A DNA stretch of 64,000 nt, taken from the NCBI GenBank assembly GCA_016710625.1, contig JADJVK010000055.1:61032-125031 (forward strand), read 5' to 3'. Source of the stretch: Saprospiraceae bacterium (GTDB lineage: Bacteria; Bacteroidota; Bacteroidia; Chitinophagales; Saprospiraceae). The position numbers were made by a program, and so were the translations under genes. Shown piece after piece: positions 28,371 through 38,284 of this stretch. The notes under the pieces are model-generated. The model was not told the origin of the DNA. It worked only from the letters and a program-made list of their open reading frames with translations, and made no database searches. Numbering within the stretch: position 1 is the stretch's first letter; every line of letters begins with the position of its first letter.

Positions 28371-28832
28371 ATGAAAACCTCAGTATTTTTTCAAATTTTA
28401 ACCATTTTGGTTTTTGCTAATCAAAATATTTTTGCTCAGCAATCTACCAAGACCCTAGTACAGTCTTTTGAAATAAAAGACATTAGTGAAGTGACGATAG
28501 ATATACCCAATGTTACTGTGGAAGTAAAGGAGTGGAACAACCTCTCTGAGATGAGAATTCATATGGAAGTAAGTGCCAACATGCCTGAAACAACTTTTAA
28601 ATCAATTGTAATGGCAGGAAGATATAATATTGTGAATACTAAAAATTCAAATTTAATTACATTAACTATGCCTGCCTTGAAAAGACAAGTTGTTTTATCT
28701 GGCAAAGAGTTGAAAGAAAAAATTTCATTTTTAGTATATGTGCCTTCAAAAATAAAAGTTAACACAGCTCCAGACCTACTTATTGACAATTCAACTACAG
28801 CTGAAATGCCCAATATAGTAATTAAGAATTAA
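28371..28832 (+). CDS. Small secreted protein, adhesin-like beta fold, unknown function
   Basis: This 153-aa protein has a signal peptide (to about A22, ending NIFAQ). The mature part is rich in beta-strand patterns such as EVTIDIPNVTVEVKEW and SNLITLTMPALKRQVVL. This loosely resembles the start of DUF4097-like putative adhesins, but I do not recognise the family. It is a single-gene unit with its own promoter, a strong Shine-Dalgarno site and a sharp terminator. This points to high, independent expression. Confidence 0.7.
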   Translation: MKTSVFFQILTILVFANQNIFAQQSTKTLVQSFEIKDISEVTIDIPNVTVEVKEWNNLSEMRIHMEVSANMPETTFKSIVMAGRYNIVNTKNSNLITLTMPALKRQVVLSGKELKEKISFLVYVPSKIKVNTAPDLLIDNSTTAEMPNIVIKN

Positions 28833-28863
28833 GCCTTATTTTAATAGAAATTTATTTTTTTGG

Positions 28864-28895
28864 AATGACGTCTCACCGGGCGTCATTTTTTTTTT
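28864..28895 (+). terminator. Intrinsic terminator
   Basis: Arms AATGACG (28864-28870) and CGTCATT (28881-28887) enclose a 10-nt loop and are followed by a run of T to 28895. This is a classical rho-independent terminator 30 nt after the small secreted protein gene and before meaB. Confidence 0.9.
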
Positions 28896-28922
28896 GTATT
28901 TTCGTAAAAGAAAAAGAAATTA

Positions 28923-29981
28923 ATGGCAAATAAAGAAAATAATATTTCAATCAATCCGAATGCTCAAGTAATTTTCAATAGAAAAAAAAGTGCACCAATC
29001 TCTGTTGGTGATCTAATGATTGGCATTGAGAAAGGAGACAGATATATTTTAAGTAAAGCCATTACTTTAGTAGAAAGCAACCAAATTGAAGACCAATCCA
29101 TTGCAAATCAACTAATTGATTTTTGTATCAATAAGAAACCAGAATCGCTTCGAATAGGTATAACAGGGACACCCGGAGTGGGTAAAAGCACATTTATTGA
29201 TACTTTAGGAACTCAAATAATAAATGAAAATCACAAATTAGCAGTTCTAGCAATCGACCCAAGTAGCAATATTTCAAGGGGCAGTATTTTGGGTGACAAA
29301 ACGAGAATGGAACGATTATCAATGAATTTGAATGCCTATATTAGACCTACCCCATCGGCAGATAATTTAGGCGGTGTGGCTAGAAAGACTAGGGAAACCA
29401 TGATTTTATGCGAAGCTGCTGGTTTTGATACAATAATAATTGAGACTGTTGGAGTAGGACAATCTGAAACTGCTGTTTATCAACTTACTGATGTATTTTT
29501 ATTGATTTTGCAGCCTGGAGCTGGAGACGAACTACAAGGGATAAAAAGAGGCATCATGGAAATGGCTGATATATTAGCTATCAATAAAGCAGATGGGGAA
29601 AGACTTTCAATGGCTAAGTTTGCAAAAGCTGCATACACTTCTGCATTGCATTTGTTTCAACCAAAAACTTCAAATTGGATACCAAAAGTATTAACTTGCT
29701 CATCCACAGAAGAAAATGGGATTTTAGATATATGGAATACCATTCAATCATTTCAAAATCTAACAATTGCAAATAATTACAAAATCAACAAAAGAAACCA
29801 TCAAAAATTGTACTGGTTTGAAGAAACCTTCCAAAACAAATTATTAAATTTTTACTTAGAAAATAAAGAAATCGCTGATTATAAGGAAGAACTGGAAATG
29901 AAAATATTAGCAGATACAGTAACGCCATTTCTAGCAGTTGATAAATTATTACAAAAAATAATCGACAAATACCAGAAATAA
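28923..29981 (+). CDS. meaB: Methylmalonyl-CoA mutase-associated GTPase MeaB
   Basis: This 352-aa G3E-type P-loop GTPase protects and reloads adenosylcobalamin-dependent methylmalonyl-CoA mutase, supporting conversion between methylmalonyl-CoA and succinyl-CoA. It has a Walker A motif ITGTPGVGKST (about 80-90), the conserved DPSSNISRGSILGDKTRM switch region, IIIETVGVGQSE, and the guanine-specificity motif NKADG. The family was formerly called ArgK. The mutase genes are not in the window, so it is uncoupled from its usual partner here. It starts 27 nt after a strong terminator, so its promoter must be very close; TATTTTCG near 28897 is a weak -7 candidate. Confidence 0.95.
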   Translation: MANKENNISINPNAQVIFNRKKSAPISVGDLMIGIEKGDRYILSKAITLVESNQIEDQSIANQLIDFCINKKPESLRIGITGTPGVGKSTFIDTLGTQIINENHKLAVLAIDPSSNISRGSILGDKTRMERLSMNLNAYIRPTPSADNLGGVARKTRETMILCEAAGFDTIIIETVGVGQSETAVYQLTDVFLLILQPGAGDELQGIKRGIMEMADILAINKADGERLSMAKFAKAAYTSALHLFQPKTSNWIPKVLTCSSTEENGILDIWNTIQSFQNLTIANNYKINKRNHQKLYWFEETFQNKLLNFYLENKEIADYKEELEMKILADTVTPFLAVDKLLQKIIDKYQK

Positions 29982-30092
29982 AATATAGCATTATTAATCT
30001 GATTAAATTTTCACTATTTTTCTTAAAATTTTACCTTTAAAAACTATTTTCGATGTAATTTCGTTACCTACTTTATTGTCCAAATTAAGATT

Positions 30093-32817
30093 ATGCGAAT
30101 ATTTTACATATCAATATTTTTTCTAATTATATCTTTTCAAAATTTATATGCTACTCATAATAGAGCAGGTGAAATATCTATCCAACAAACGGGTCCATTA
30201 ACTGTCAGGGCAACTATTGTAACCTATACCAAAGCCAGTAGTGTTCAAGCTGATAGAGACACCTTAGAAATTTGTTGGGGGGATGGATTTTGCGAAAAAG
30301 TAAACAGAAGTAATGGTAGCGGAAATGGGGTAATTATTGATTCTGATACAAAGAAAAATATCTATATTTCCAATCACGTTTATTCTGGTATCGGAACCTA
30401 CAGAATTTCAATGACGGACCCCAATAGAAATGGTGGTGTTTTAAATGTAAATTTTCCAAATTCAGATGCCATCCCTTTTCATATTGAGACAATTTACACT
30501 TTATTTAATCAAAATATAGTTGGTTCCAATAATACTCCAGTTTTACTATATCCACCAATTGATGAGGGTTGTGTGGGTCAAAAGTTTATTCATAACCCAG
30601 GAGCATATGATATTGATGGAGATAGCTTAGCATACAAACTCATTGTTCCTTTACAAGCCTTAAACCAACCAGTTCCTAATTATCTTTTTCCTGACAAAAT
30701 AGAAGCTGGACAAAATAATTCTATTTCAATCAATGAACGAACTGGTGATTTTATTTGGATGACACCACAAAAAGCTGGTGAATACAATATTGCAATGGCT
30801 ATCATTGAATATAGAAATGGGAAACCCATCGACACTTTAATTCGTGATATGCAAATATTGATCAGAAATTGTGAAAACAAACCACCTGTAATCAATACAA
30901 AAGACGAATTATGTGTAGTTGCTGGAAAAACGGTACAATTTAATGTTTTTGGAACGGATCCAGATATTCCATTGCAAAAAGTAAAACTAACAGCAGTTGG
31001 TGGAGCTTTTGATGTTGCGACCAATAAAGCTACATTTACAGTATCCCCTACTTTTCAAACTCAAACTGCCGTTGGAAATTTCACATGGCAGACAGCATGT
31101 GAACACATTAGTAAAGAGCCCTATTCTGTTATTTTTAGAGCTTTAGATAATTATAAAGATACCACTCAGGGATTGGCAACACTGAAAACTGTAAGGATAA
31201 AAGTAGTGGGACCGCCACCTTTAGATTTGAAAGCTAAATCCATAGCAAACCAGATTGAGCTATCATGGGAAAAGCCTTATTTTTGCGAAAATGCAGCAGG
31301 AAATTATTTTTGGGCATTTTCAGTTTGGAGAAAAGAGGCTTCAAACCAATTTGCAAAAGACACTTGTAATCCGGGTCTTGCTGGAAAAGGTTATACTGAA
31401 ATTGCCTTTAAAGTTTTAGAGGAGCAAAATGGGAGATATTATTTCAAAGATACCAATGTAGAAAGGGGAAAGACGTATTGCTATAGAATTATCGCACAGT
31501 TTGCAAAAAGAACACAATCCAATCAGCCATATAATTTTGTGGAAAGTATGCCATCAGACGAGGTCTGCATTCAACTTTCGAGGGACGTACCGCTTATTAC
31601 TAATGTTAGTGTTGAGGAAACATCAAAATCAAATGGTAAAATTCAGGTGAAATGGATTCGACCTTCCATTCAGGATTTAGATACTATAAAAAACAAAGGT
31701 CCTTATTTATATCAATTGAGAAGATCTGAGGGTATAAATACAACGAATTGGTCAGACATTACATCTGCCAAATTTATTTCAAATTTCTTTAATGAACCAA
31801 TAGATTCTATTTTTAATGACACAGGTTTGAATACATTGGACAATGCTTACACTTACAGTCTTGCATTTTATGTTAACAATGAAACCAAGCCGCTTGGCAA
31901 CAGTGAATCTGCTTCCTCGGTTTATTTGAGAATTCAATCAACTGATGAAAAAAACATACTCAATTGGCAATATAAAGTTCCTTGGAATAATACAGATTAT
32001 GTTATTTATAGAAAAAATACAATTACCAACCAATTTGATTCTATTGGACAAACAAAGCTACGAACTTATTCAGATACTGGATTGACAAACGGAATTTCAT
32101 ATTGTTACAAGATAAAAACTATTGGTGCATATAGTATCGAAAATACGCCAAAACCATTAATCAACTATTCTGAAGAGCAATGTGGGATTCCATTAGACAC
32201 TCTTCCACCTTGTACTCCATTGTTGAATATCAATAATTTATGCTTAGACCACTCCCTCAAAAGCGATGATTTTAGCAATTATTTAAGTTGGAACAATCCA
32301 AATTTAACTTGTAATGGAAAAAAAGATTTATATAGCTACCGAATTTATTATAAAAAAATTAATTGAAGATAAATTTGAGCTATTAGTTGAACAAAAAGAT
32401 ATTAGTGATACTACTTTTAGACATATACAAAACAATTCAATTTCTGGATGTTATGCAATTACTGCAGTCGATACTTTAGGAAATGAAAGTAAAAAAAGTG
32501 TAGAAATTTGCGTTGATAACTGTCCAGATTATAACCTACCGAATGCATTTACCCCAAATGGAGATACTCAAAATGATTTATTCAAACCCTACCCCTATAG
32601 ATTTATTTCAAGGATAGAAATGAATATTTTCAATAGATGGGGCGGATTGGTATATCAAACAAATGACCCTGCTATCAATTGGAATGGAACAGATTCAAAT
32701 GGGAATGAATTAGCAGCTGGTGTTTACTATTATACTTGTAGAGTATTTGAACAAAGGGTTGAAGGAGAAGTCGAGAAAGCTGCTATTTTAAAAGGTTATA
32801 TTCAATTAGTAAAATAG
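30093..32817 (+). pseudogene. Frameshifted T9SS type B protein with gliding-motility C-terminal domain
   Basis: One gene is split by a single frameshift. The first frame (30093-32366) encodes a signal peptide (to about YATH), PKD/cadherin-like beta domains and fibronectin type III-like repeats with conserved YCYRI/YCYKI strands, stopping after YRIYYKKIN. The second frame continues as KLIEDKFELLVEQK and ends in a CHU_C domain (LPNAFTPNGDTQNDLF, MNIFNRWGGLVYQT, WNGTDSNGNELAAGVYYY) that stops at 32817. CHU_C domains direct T9SS type B export, often of surface or gliding-related proteins. Removing one A from the A7 run at 32352-32358 joins the frames as YYKKLIEDKF. The intact product would be about 907 aa. 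Sequencing error or slippage is possible. Confidence 0.85.
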
Positions 32818-32823
32818 CAAAAA

Positions 32824-33749
32824 ATGGATTTACATCAACCCCATGATCAGTTTTTCAAAGCAATAATGCAAGATAAAGCAATGGCAACTGATTATATAAA
32901 ATCATTTTTGCCATTATCTATCACTCAAAACATAGATTTTTCTAGCCTTGTTTTAGAAGATAAAAGCTATATTGATGAATTATTAAAATCTACTTTTTCA
33001 GATATTGTTTATTCCTGTAAGGTGAAAAATGTGGATGAAAATTTTGAAATTGCTATACTTCTAGAGCATAAAAGTTATATCGACATTCAAGTTACGTTTC
33101 AAATATTGTATTATATTTCATCTACTTGGATGAAGAAAATTGCTAATAATGAAAAACCAATTCTGATTGTACCAGTTCTATTTTATCATGGAAAAGAAAA
33201 ATGGGAATATCAAACCATAACCACCCTATTTTCTAATTTACCAAATGAATTAAAACAATATATCCCAAATTTTGAATATATATTCAACAACCTACAATCA
33301 TTGAGTGATCAAGATATTAGAGCATTGCAAAACCAATTTCTATCTGCAAATTTTCTTGCTTTAAAGCATTATTTCGATCGATTTTGGTTAAAGGAAAATA
33401 TAGTAGAGTTGTTTTCAAAATTATTGACTGAAAACAAGAACTTGAAAACACAATTTATCGTTTATGTTCTTAACTTTGTTCAGCTCACCAACGAAGAACA
33501 AATAAAAGTTATTGAAAAAGTTTCATCTAACCAAAAAAAAGAAATTATGAATGCTATAGAATCTTGGAAAAAAGAAGGGATGGAAATAGGGATGAAGAAA
33601 GGAATTGAAGAAAGGAATAAAGCAAAATACTATTGATGTTATTAAAGCTTCCTTTAAGAATGGCATTTCGATTGAATTAATTGCTAATATTACCAATATG
33701 GATGAAAAAAGTGTAATTGAAATTCTTAAAGAACATCAATTGATTTAGA
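32824..33749 (+). CDS. Rpn-family recombination-promoting nuclease (PD-(D/E)XK), tail frameshifted
   Basis: This is an Rpn/PD-(D/E)XK transposase-like nuclease, starting MDLHQPHDQFFKAIMQD. Catalytic-type residues are D60 (STFSDIVYS) and E81-K83 (ILLEHKS), with Q89 after them. The open frame stops at 33636, but the adjacent frame continues with TIDVIKASFKNGISIEL and ends at 33749 with the usual helical tail; removing one A from the AAA at 33611-33613 restores GIEEGIKQNTIDV. Relatives act in DNA cleavage or horizontal-transfer-related recombination. No inverted repeats or target duplications flank it, so it is not part of an IS here. It starts 6 nt after the T9SS type B gene. Confidence 0.8.
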
Positions 33750-33800
33750 TTTTTAATTTAATTAAGTTAAATCATTCATAAAAAATTTACTTCCTTTTAG

Positions 33801-33808
33801 TACTTTTG
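33801..33808 (+). promoter_or_regulatory. Bacteroidota -7 box upstream of purB
   Basis: TACTTTTG fits TAnnTTTG exactly and ends 18 nt before the purB start codon at 33827, giving a very short leader. No distinct -33 element is recognisable. Confidence 0.55.
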
Positions 33809-33826
33809 CCTTAAATATTTCATACC

Positions 33827-35164
33827 ATGTTGGAGGCAATCTCACCTATTGATGGCAGATATTCAAAACAAACTGAATCATTACAAAATTATTTTTCTGA
33901 AAAAGCACTTATTAAATATAGAATAAAGGTCGAAGTACTTTATTTTGATGCACTTTGTAGATTAAATCTTCCTCAATTTTCTGCAATTTCCTTAGATTCA
34001 TTGAATGAATTGACTGAGTGGATTCAAAATATAGAAGACACTGAAATACAATCAGTTAAGGATATTGAAAAAACTACAAATCACGATGTAAAAGCTGTGG
34101 AATACATTGTGAAAGCTAAAATGAAATCATTAGGATTAGAAAAATATGAAGAATTTATTCATTTTGGATTGACCTCTCAAGATATCAATAATACAGCTTT
34201 CCCAATGATGGTACAGGATGCTTTAAAAAATGTTATGTATCCTGAGTTTTTTCAATTAACGAATAAATTGCAAGAATTGGTTAATGAGTGGGAGGATCAA
34301 CCTTTATTGGCTCATACTCATGGTCAGCCTGCCTCTCCTACAAGATTAGGAAAAGAAATTAAAGTATTTTTAGAAAGGATAAATATTCAAATAAATCAAT
34401 TAACAAAATTGCCAATTTCTGGTAAATTTGGTGGTGCTACTGGTAATTTCAATGCACATTTTTCTGCTTATCCTGAAATTGATTGGGTGAAATTTGCAAA
34501 TCAGTTTTTAGAAAACGACTTAAAAATTTATAGGCAACAGACCACAACTCAAATAGAACACTACGACCAATTGGCAGCTTTATTCCAAAATTTAGGTAGG
34601 ATAAATACCATTTTAATTGATTTTTGTAGAGATATATGGACTTATATTTCAATGGAATATTTTAAACAAAAAACGATAGCTGGTGAAGTTGGTTCTTCTG
34701 CAATGCCACACAAAGTCAACCCAATAGATTTTGAAAATGCTGAAGGAAATTTAGGAATTGCCAATGCAATTTTTCATCATTTAGCTGAAAAATTACCCAT
34801 TTCAAGATTGCAAAGAGATTTGACAGATAGTACAGTCCTTAGAAATGTAGGGGTTCCATTTGCACATTCTTTAATTGCTTTAAAAAGTATCCAAAAAGGG
34901 CTTAATAAGCTGGTTCTAAACAAAATAGCCATTGAGCATGATTTGGATAACAATTGGGCAGTAATTGCTGAGGGGATTCAAAATATTCTAAGAAGAGAAG
35001 GTTATCCCAAACCATATGAAGCTTTAAAAGACTTGACAAGAGGTAAAACTGGTATCAATGAAGCTGATTTAAAACACTTTGTGGAAAACTTAAATGTTGA
35101 TGCAGCTATAAAATCTGAGCTTTTACAATTAAGTCCTCATACTTATTTAGGTATAAAAATCTAA
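33827..35164 (+). CDS. purB: Adenylosuccinate lyase
   Basis: This 445-aa fumarase/aspartase-superfamily lyase works twice in purine synthesis: it cleaves SAICAR to AICAR and adenylosuccinate to AMP, releasing fumarate. Conserved regions are HFGLTSQDINNTA (112-124), the catalytic histidine in LLAHTHGQPASPTRLG (H165), and the superfamily signature loop GSSAMPHKVNPIDFENAEGN (289-308) with the catalytic serine. The start PIDGRY is the usual PurB N-terminus. The next gene starts 2 nt after the stop codon, so it heads an operon with the MmcQ/YjbR-like and FAD oxidoreductase genes. Confidence 0.97.
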   Translation: MLEAISPIDGRYSKQTESLQNYFSEKALIKYRIKVEVLYFDALCRLNLPQFSAISLDSLNELTEWIQNIEDTEIQSVKDIEKTTNHDVKAVEYIVKAKMKSLGLEKYEEFIHFGLTSQDINNTAFPMMVQDALKNVMYPEFFQLTNKLQELVNEWEDQPLLAHTHGQPASPTRLGKEIKVFLERINIQINQLTKLPISGKFGGATGNFNAHFSAYPEIDWVKFANQFLENDLKIYRQQTTTQIEHYDQLAALFQNLGRINTILIDFCRDIWTYISMEYFKQKTIAGEVGSSAMPHKVNPIDFENAEGNLGIANAIFHHLAEKLPISRLQRDLTDSTVLRNVGVPFAHSLIALKSIQKGLNKLVLNKIAIEHDLDNNWAVIAEGIQNILRREGYPKPYEALKDLTRGKTGINEADLKHFVENLNVDAAIKSELLQLSPHTYLGIKI

Positions 35165-35166
35165 CC

Positions 35167-35526
35167 ATGAATATTGATGAATTTCAAACCTATTGCGAAG
35201 CAAAAAAGGGCGTTGAAGCTACTTTGCCTTTTGGACCAGATACATTAGTCTATAAAGTAATGGGTAAAATGTTTGCTTTGACTGGGCTTGATGAAGTTGA
35301 AGTATTTAAAGTAAATTTGAAATGTGATCCAGAAAAAAGTTTAGATTTGAGAGAACGTTATGAAGATATTACTCCAGGTTGGCATATGAATAAAACACAT
35401 TGGAATACTGTAGTTTTTAGTGGCTCATTATCCAATCAAATCCTCCAAGAACTTATCGACCATTCTTATGATTTGGTTGTAAAAAGCCTTCCCAAAAAAG
35501 ATAAAGCAATTTTAGAAACCTTATGA
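35167..35526 (+). CDS. MmcQ/YjbR family protein
   Basis: This 119-aa protein belongs to the MmcQ/YjbR (DUF419) family, with a CyaY-like double-wing fold. It has EAKKGVEATLPFGPDTLVYK, MFALTGLDEVEVFKVNLKCDPE and the typical PGWHMNKTHWNTV segment. The family is proposed to bind DNA, but its role is unproven. It lies between purB (2-nt gap) and the FAD oxidoreductase gene (4-nt ATGA overlap), so all three are translationally coupled. Confidence 0.9.
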   Translation: MNIDEFQTYCEAKKGVEATLPFGPDTLVYKVMGKMFALTGLDEVEVFKVNLKCDPEKSLDLRERYEDITPGWHMNKTHWNTVVFSGSLSNQILQELIDHSYDLVVKSLPKKDKAILETL

Positions 35527-36566
35527 AAAAGAGCTATCTGATTGTAGGTCAAGGAATTGCAGGAAGCTGTTTGGGACTTCAACTTGAAAATCAAGGCCAT
35601 AATGTAAATTTCATTGATAATCACCATCAAAATGCTGCTAGTTTAGTTGCAGCAGGATTAATCAACCCAATCACAGGAAAACGTATTGTTAAAAGCTGGA
35701 ATGTCGATATCTTATTACCCTATGCCATTAATTTCTACCATAAAATTGCTCAAGATTTTCAGGTAAACCTTGTTTACCCATTAAATATTATTCGATTGCT
35801 TCACAATCAGATGGAAGAAAACGATTGGGAAAGCAGAACATCGATTGATGACTTAAAAGCATATGTAGTTGAAAATGAAGAAAATAATTGGTTAAAAAAT
35901 ATCAAAATTCCATTTAGCTATGGAGAAATAACCCAATCTTACCGAATTGATATTGGTTTATTAATCAAAAATTATAAAAACAAACTGATTCATAATAATC
36001 AAATCCAATTTCATCCATTTGATTTTCAATCAATTATTTTCAATAACAATTCGGTTGCTTACCAAAAAAAAGAATATGATGGCATTATATTTTGTGAGGG
36101 AGCACAAATGTCAGCCAATCCCTTTTTCAATTATTTACCGCTGAAACCAACAAAAGGAGAAGCCCTTTTTGTAAATTACCCATTTGAGTTTCCAAAGATT
36201 ATTAAAAACAAAACCGCTTTTGTTCCATTAGGAAAAAATGAATATTGGATTGGTGGAACAAACGATTGGAATGATCAAAATAATGAACCAACTTTGGAAA
36301 AACAAACTCTAATGCAACAAGAATGGCATGAATTATTATATCCAAATTTATTTTCTATTCAAAACCATCGTGCAGCAATTAGACCAGCAACTAAAGATCG
36401 ATTTCCATTTTTAGGCAAACATCCTGAACATCCAAATCTATTCATTTTCAATGGATTTGGTACAAAAGCGACACTATTAACACCTTATTTATCCAATCAT
36501 TTTGTTGACTTTTTAACAAAAAACACGTCTTTAATGCAAGAAGTAAATTGTAATAGATTCAACTAA
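35523..36566 (+). CDS. FAD-dependent (DAO-type) oxidoreductase
   Basis: This 347-aa protein starts with an FAD-binding Rossmann motif (IVGQGIAGSCLGLQLENQG) and shows the DAO family pattern: an AAGLINPITGKRIVKSW loop, PLKPTKGEALFVNYP in the substrate domain, and a C-terminal FAD segment RPATKDRFPFLGKHPEHPN followed by FNGFGTKA. It probably oxidises an amine or amino acid; the substrate is unknown. It overlaps the MmcQ/YjbR-like gene by 4 nt and is the last gene of the purB operon. Confidence 0.85.
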   Translation: MKKSYLIVGQGIAGSCLGLQLENQGHNVNFIDNHHQNAASLVAAGLINPITGKRIVKSWNVDILLPYAINFYHKIAQDFQVNLVYPLNIIRLLHNQMEENDWESRTSIDDLKAYVVENEENNWLKNIKIPFSYGEITQSYRIDIGLLIKNYKNKLIHNNQIQFHPFDFQSIIFNNNSVAYQKKEYDGIIFCEGAQMSANPFFNYLPLKPTKGEALFVNYPFEFPKIIKNKTAFVPLGKNEYWIGGTNDWNDQNNEPTLEKQTLMQQEWHELLYPNLFSIQNHRAAIRPATKDRFPFLGKHPEHPNLFIFNGFGTKATLLTPYLSNHFVDFLTKNTSLMQEVNCNRFN

Positions 36567-36590
36567 TTACTTCATAATGTAAATTTTACA

Positions 36591-36598
36591 TATATTTG
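36591..36598 (+). promoter_or_regulatory. Bacteroidota -7 box upstream of the OmpA-like gene
   Basis: TATATTTG is an exact TAnnTTTG box, 20 nt before the ATG at 36619. This indicates that the OmpA-like gene is a new transcription unit separate from the purB operon. Confidence 0.55.
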
Positions 36599-36618
36599 TA
36601 TTTCATTAAATATCAATC

Positions 36619-38284
36619 ATGAATAAGTTTTTTATATTCGTAGTTATTTTATTTTATAGTGCAATTATAAGTGCTCAAACAACTGTAGAAGGTTATGTTT
36701 TTGAAACAAACAATAGAGGATATTTATACAATGTAAAATTGCAGCTAACAGACAAGGACGGTAAACAAATTGCAACCGAATTCACCAATAATGATGGATA
36801 TTTCAAATTTATAAATATTTCAAACCCAACTGTTTTTAATTTAGAAGTCAATAAAGATTTTTTGTTACTAAAAAAATTGAAGTAAATACTGAAAAAAGCG
36901 AAAATGGTAAGCTGTTTTTAAAAATTGATTTAGATAGAAAACCAGGCTATAGTTTTGAAGCAAATGTGATTGAGAAAAAAACAAGTTTGGATATTCCGGG
37001 AGTTTCTATCATGGATGCAAAAATAGAAATCTACAACAATACTACTGAAAAACAAGTACTTACGATAGATAAATCAGACTCTCCCCATTTCAATTATTTC
37101 TTGGAAGAAGGTAATCATTATACGATTATGATCAGAAAAGAAGGTTATTTTGTGAAACGAATTGAAGCTTTTGTGAATGTAAAGGGCTGTATTTTGTGTA
37201 TGGAAGAAATGAATACCATAAATAATGGATTATCAGATAATTTAACACAAGGACACAAAAAAGGGGTCATACAAGCTAGTATTGAATTGGCGCCGTTAAG
37301 ACTGAACGAAACGATGAAAATTGAAAATATTTATTATGATTATAATCAATTTTTTATCAGAAAAGAAGCTGGAAAAGAACTAGACAAAATAGTTACTTTG
37401 CTAAAAAACAATCCGGGAATTCAGGTAGAATTAGGCTCACATACCGACTCAAGAGGTAATGATGAGTACAACTTGGAATTGTCTGATAATAGAGCTAAAG
37501 CAGCTGTTGAGTATATCATCAAAAATGGGATAGATAAAAATAGGATTTTATCAAAAGGATATGGGGAAACAAAACTGACAAACAGATGCAAAGATGGTGT
37601 GGTTTGCAGTGAAGCGGAACATCAAAACAACAGAAGAACGGAATTGAAAATTTTGGGCATTAAAAAAGATCCAAATGACGAAAAAACGTTAGAGGAAATT
37701 ATTCGTTATGAAAATATAGATAAAAAACTAGCGGAAATTGAAAATCAAAAGACAATTGAAGTAGTGGAAGGTCAAGATATAAAAGAAGCAATCAATAATG
37801 CAGAAACGATTGCAAAACAAAAAAATTGGCTAAAGAGCAGTTGTCAACTGAATTTCATAACGATAATGAATTCTACACAAGTTGGGATTATAGCCATTTT
37901 GCTAAAACTGATGTTTTTGAATTTACTAATACAAAATTAGACGGCACTTCTACCCTATCTTCGGTTACCATTTATGAATTACCTTCCAATTTCACAGGTT
38001 TTTTGATAGAATGCTTCATAACGAATGACAAAATCAACAGCGGAAATAACATATTTTCTCGTTTTGATAATGTTGTTGTATCGAAAAGAGTGGACAAAAA
38101 ATATCATTATTATATTGGAAATTTCAAGAAAAAAGAGAATGCAGAAAATTTCAACAGATTGGTTGTCAGCCCTATGTATCCAAATTCGAGAGTTGTAAAT
38201 TTCAAAATGGGAATCCCATTAAATAATATAAAAGGCTGTCTTGATTTAAAAAAAACAAGACAGCCTTTTAAACTAATTTGTTAA
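36619..38284 (+). pseudogene. Frameshifted OmpA-family protein with carboxypeptidase-regulatory and SPOR-like parts
   Basis: Three frames form one gene. Frame 1 (36619-36885) has a signal peptide (to about SAQ) and a carboxypeptidase-regulatory-like domain. Frame 2 (to 37940) holds a second such domain and an OmpA C-terminal domain with the peptidoglycan-binding motif VELGSHTDSRGNDEYNLELS and NRRTELKI. Frame 3 (37826-38284) has a coil (KKLAKEQLSTEF) and a SPOR-like domain (YHYYIGNFKKKENAENF). One A added to each of two A7 runs (36870-36876 and 37819-37825) restores one protein of about 555 aa. It would anchor the outer membrane to peptidoglycan. The last 12 or so codons read through a strong terminator, so the true stop is probably earlier (for example one G added near 38211 gives MGNPIK then stop). 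Confidence 0.85.
38230..38269. terminator. Bidirectional intrinsic terminator
   Basis: Perfect 14-bp arms AAAAGGCTGTCTTG and CAAGACAGCCTTTT enclose a 12-nt A-rich loop, with T runs on both strands. It lies between the convergent OmpA-like gene and the paralog array and overlaps the apparent 3' end of the OmpA-like frame. Confidence 0.9.

Noticed and set aside
28923..29981. A cobalamin-dependent mutase locus around meaB
   Set aside because: No mutase subunit gene, epimerase gene or cobalamin riboswitch is present within the window.
32824..33749. Rpn-family gene as a mobile element
   Set aside because: Family members are called transposase-like, but no terminal repeats, target duplications or cargo are visible, and the gene sits 6 nt after its neighbour.
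36966..38284. Two or three independent genes at the OmpA-like locus
   Set aside because: Single-base repairs in A7 runs join the frames into one protein with a coherent domain order and only one signal peptide.
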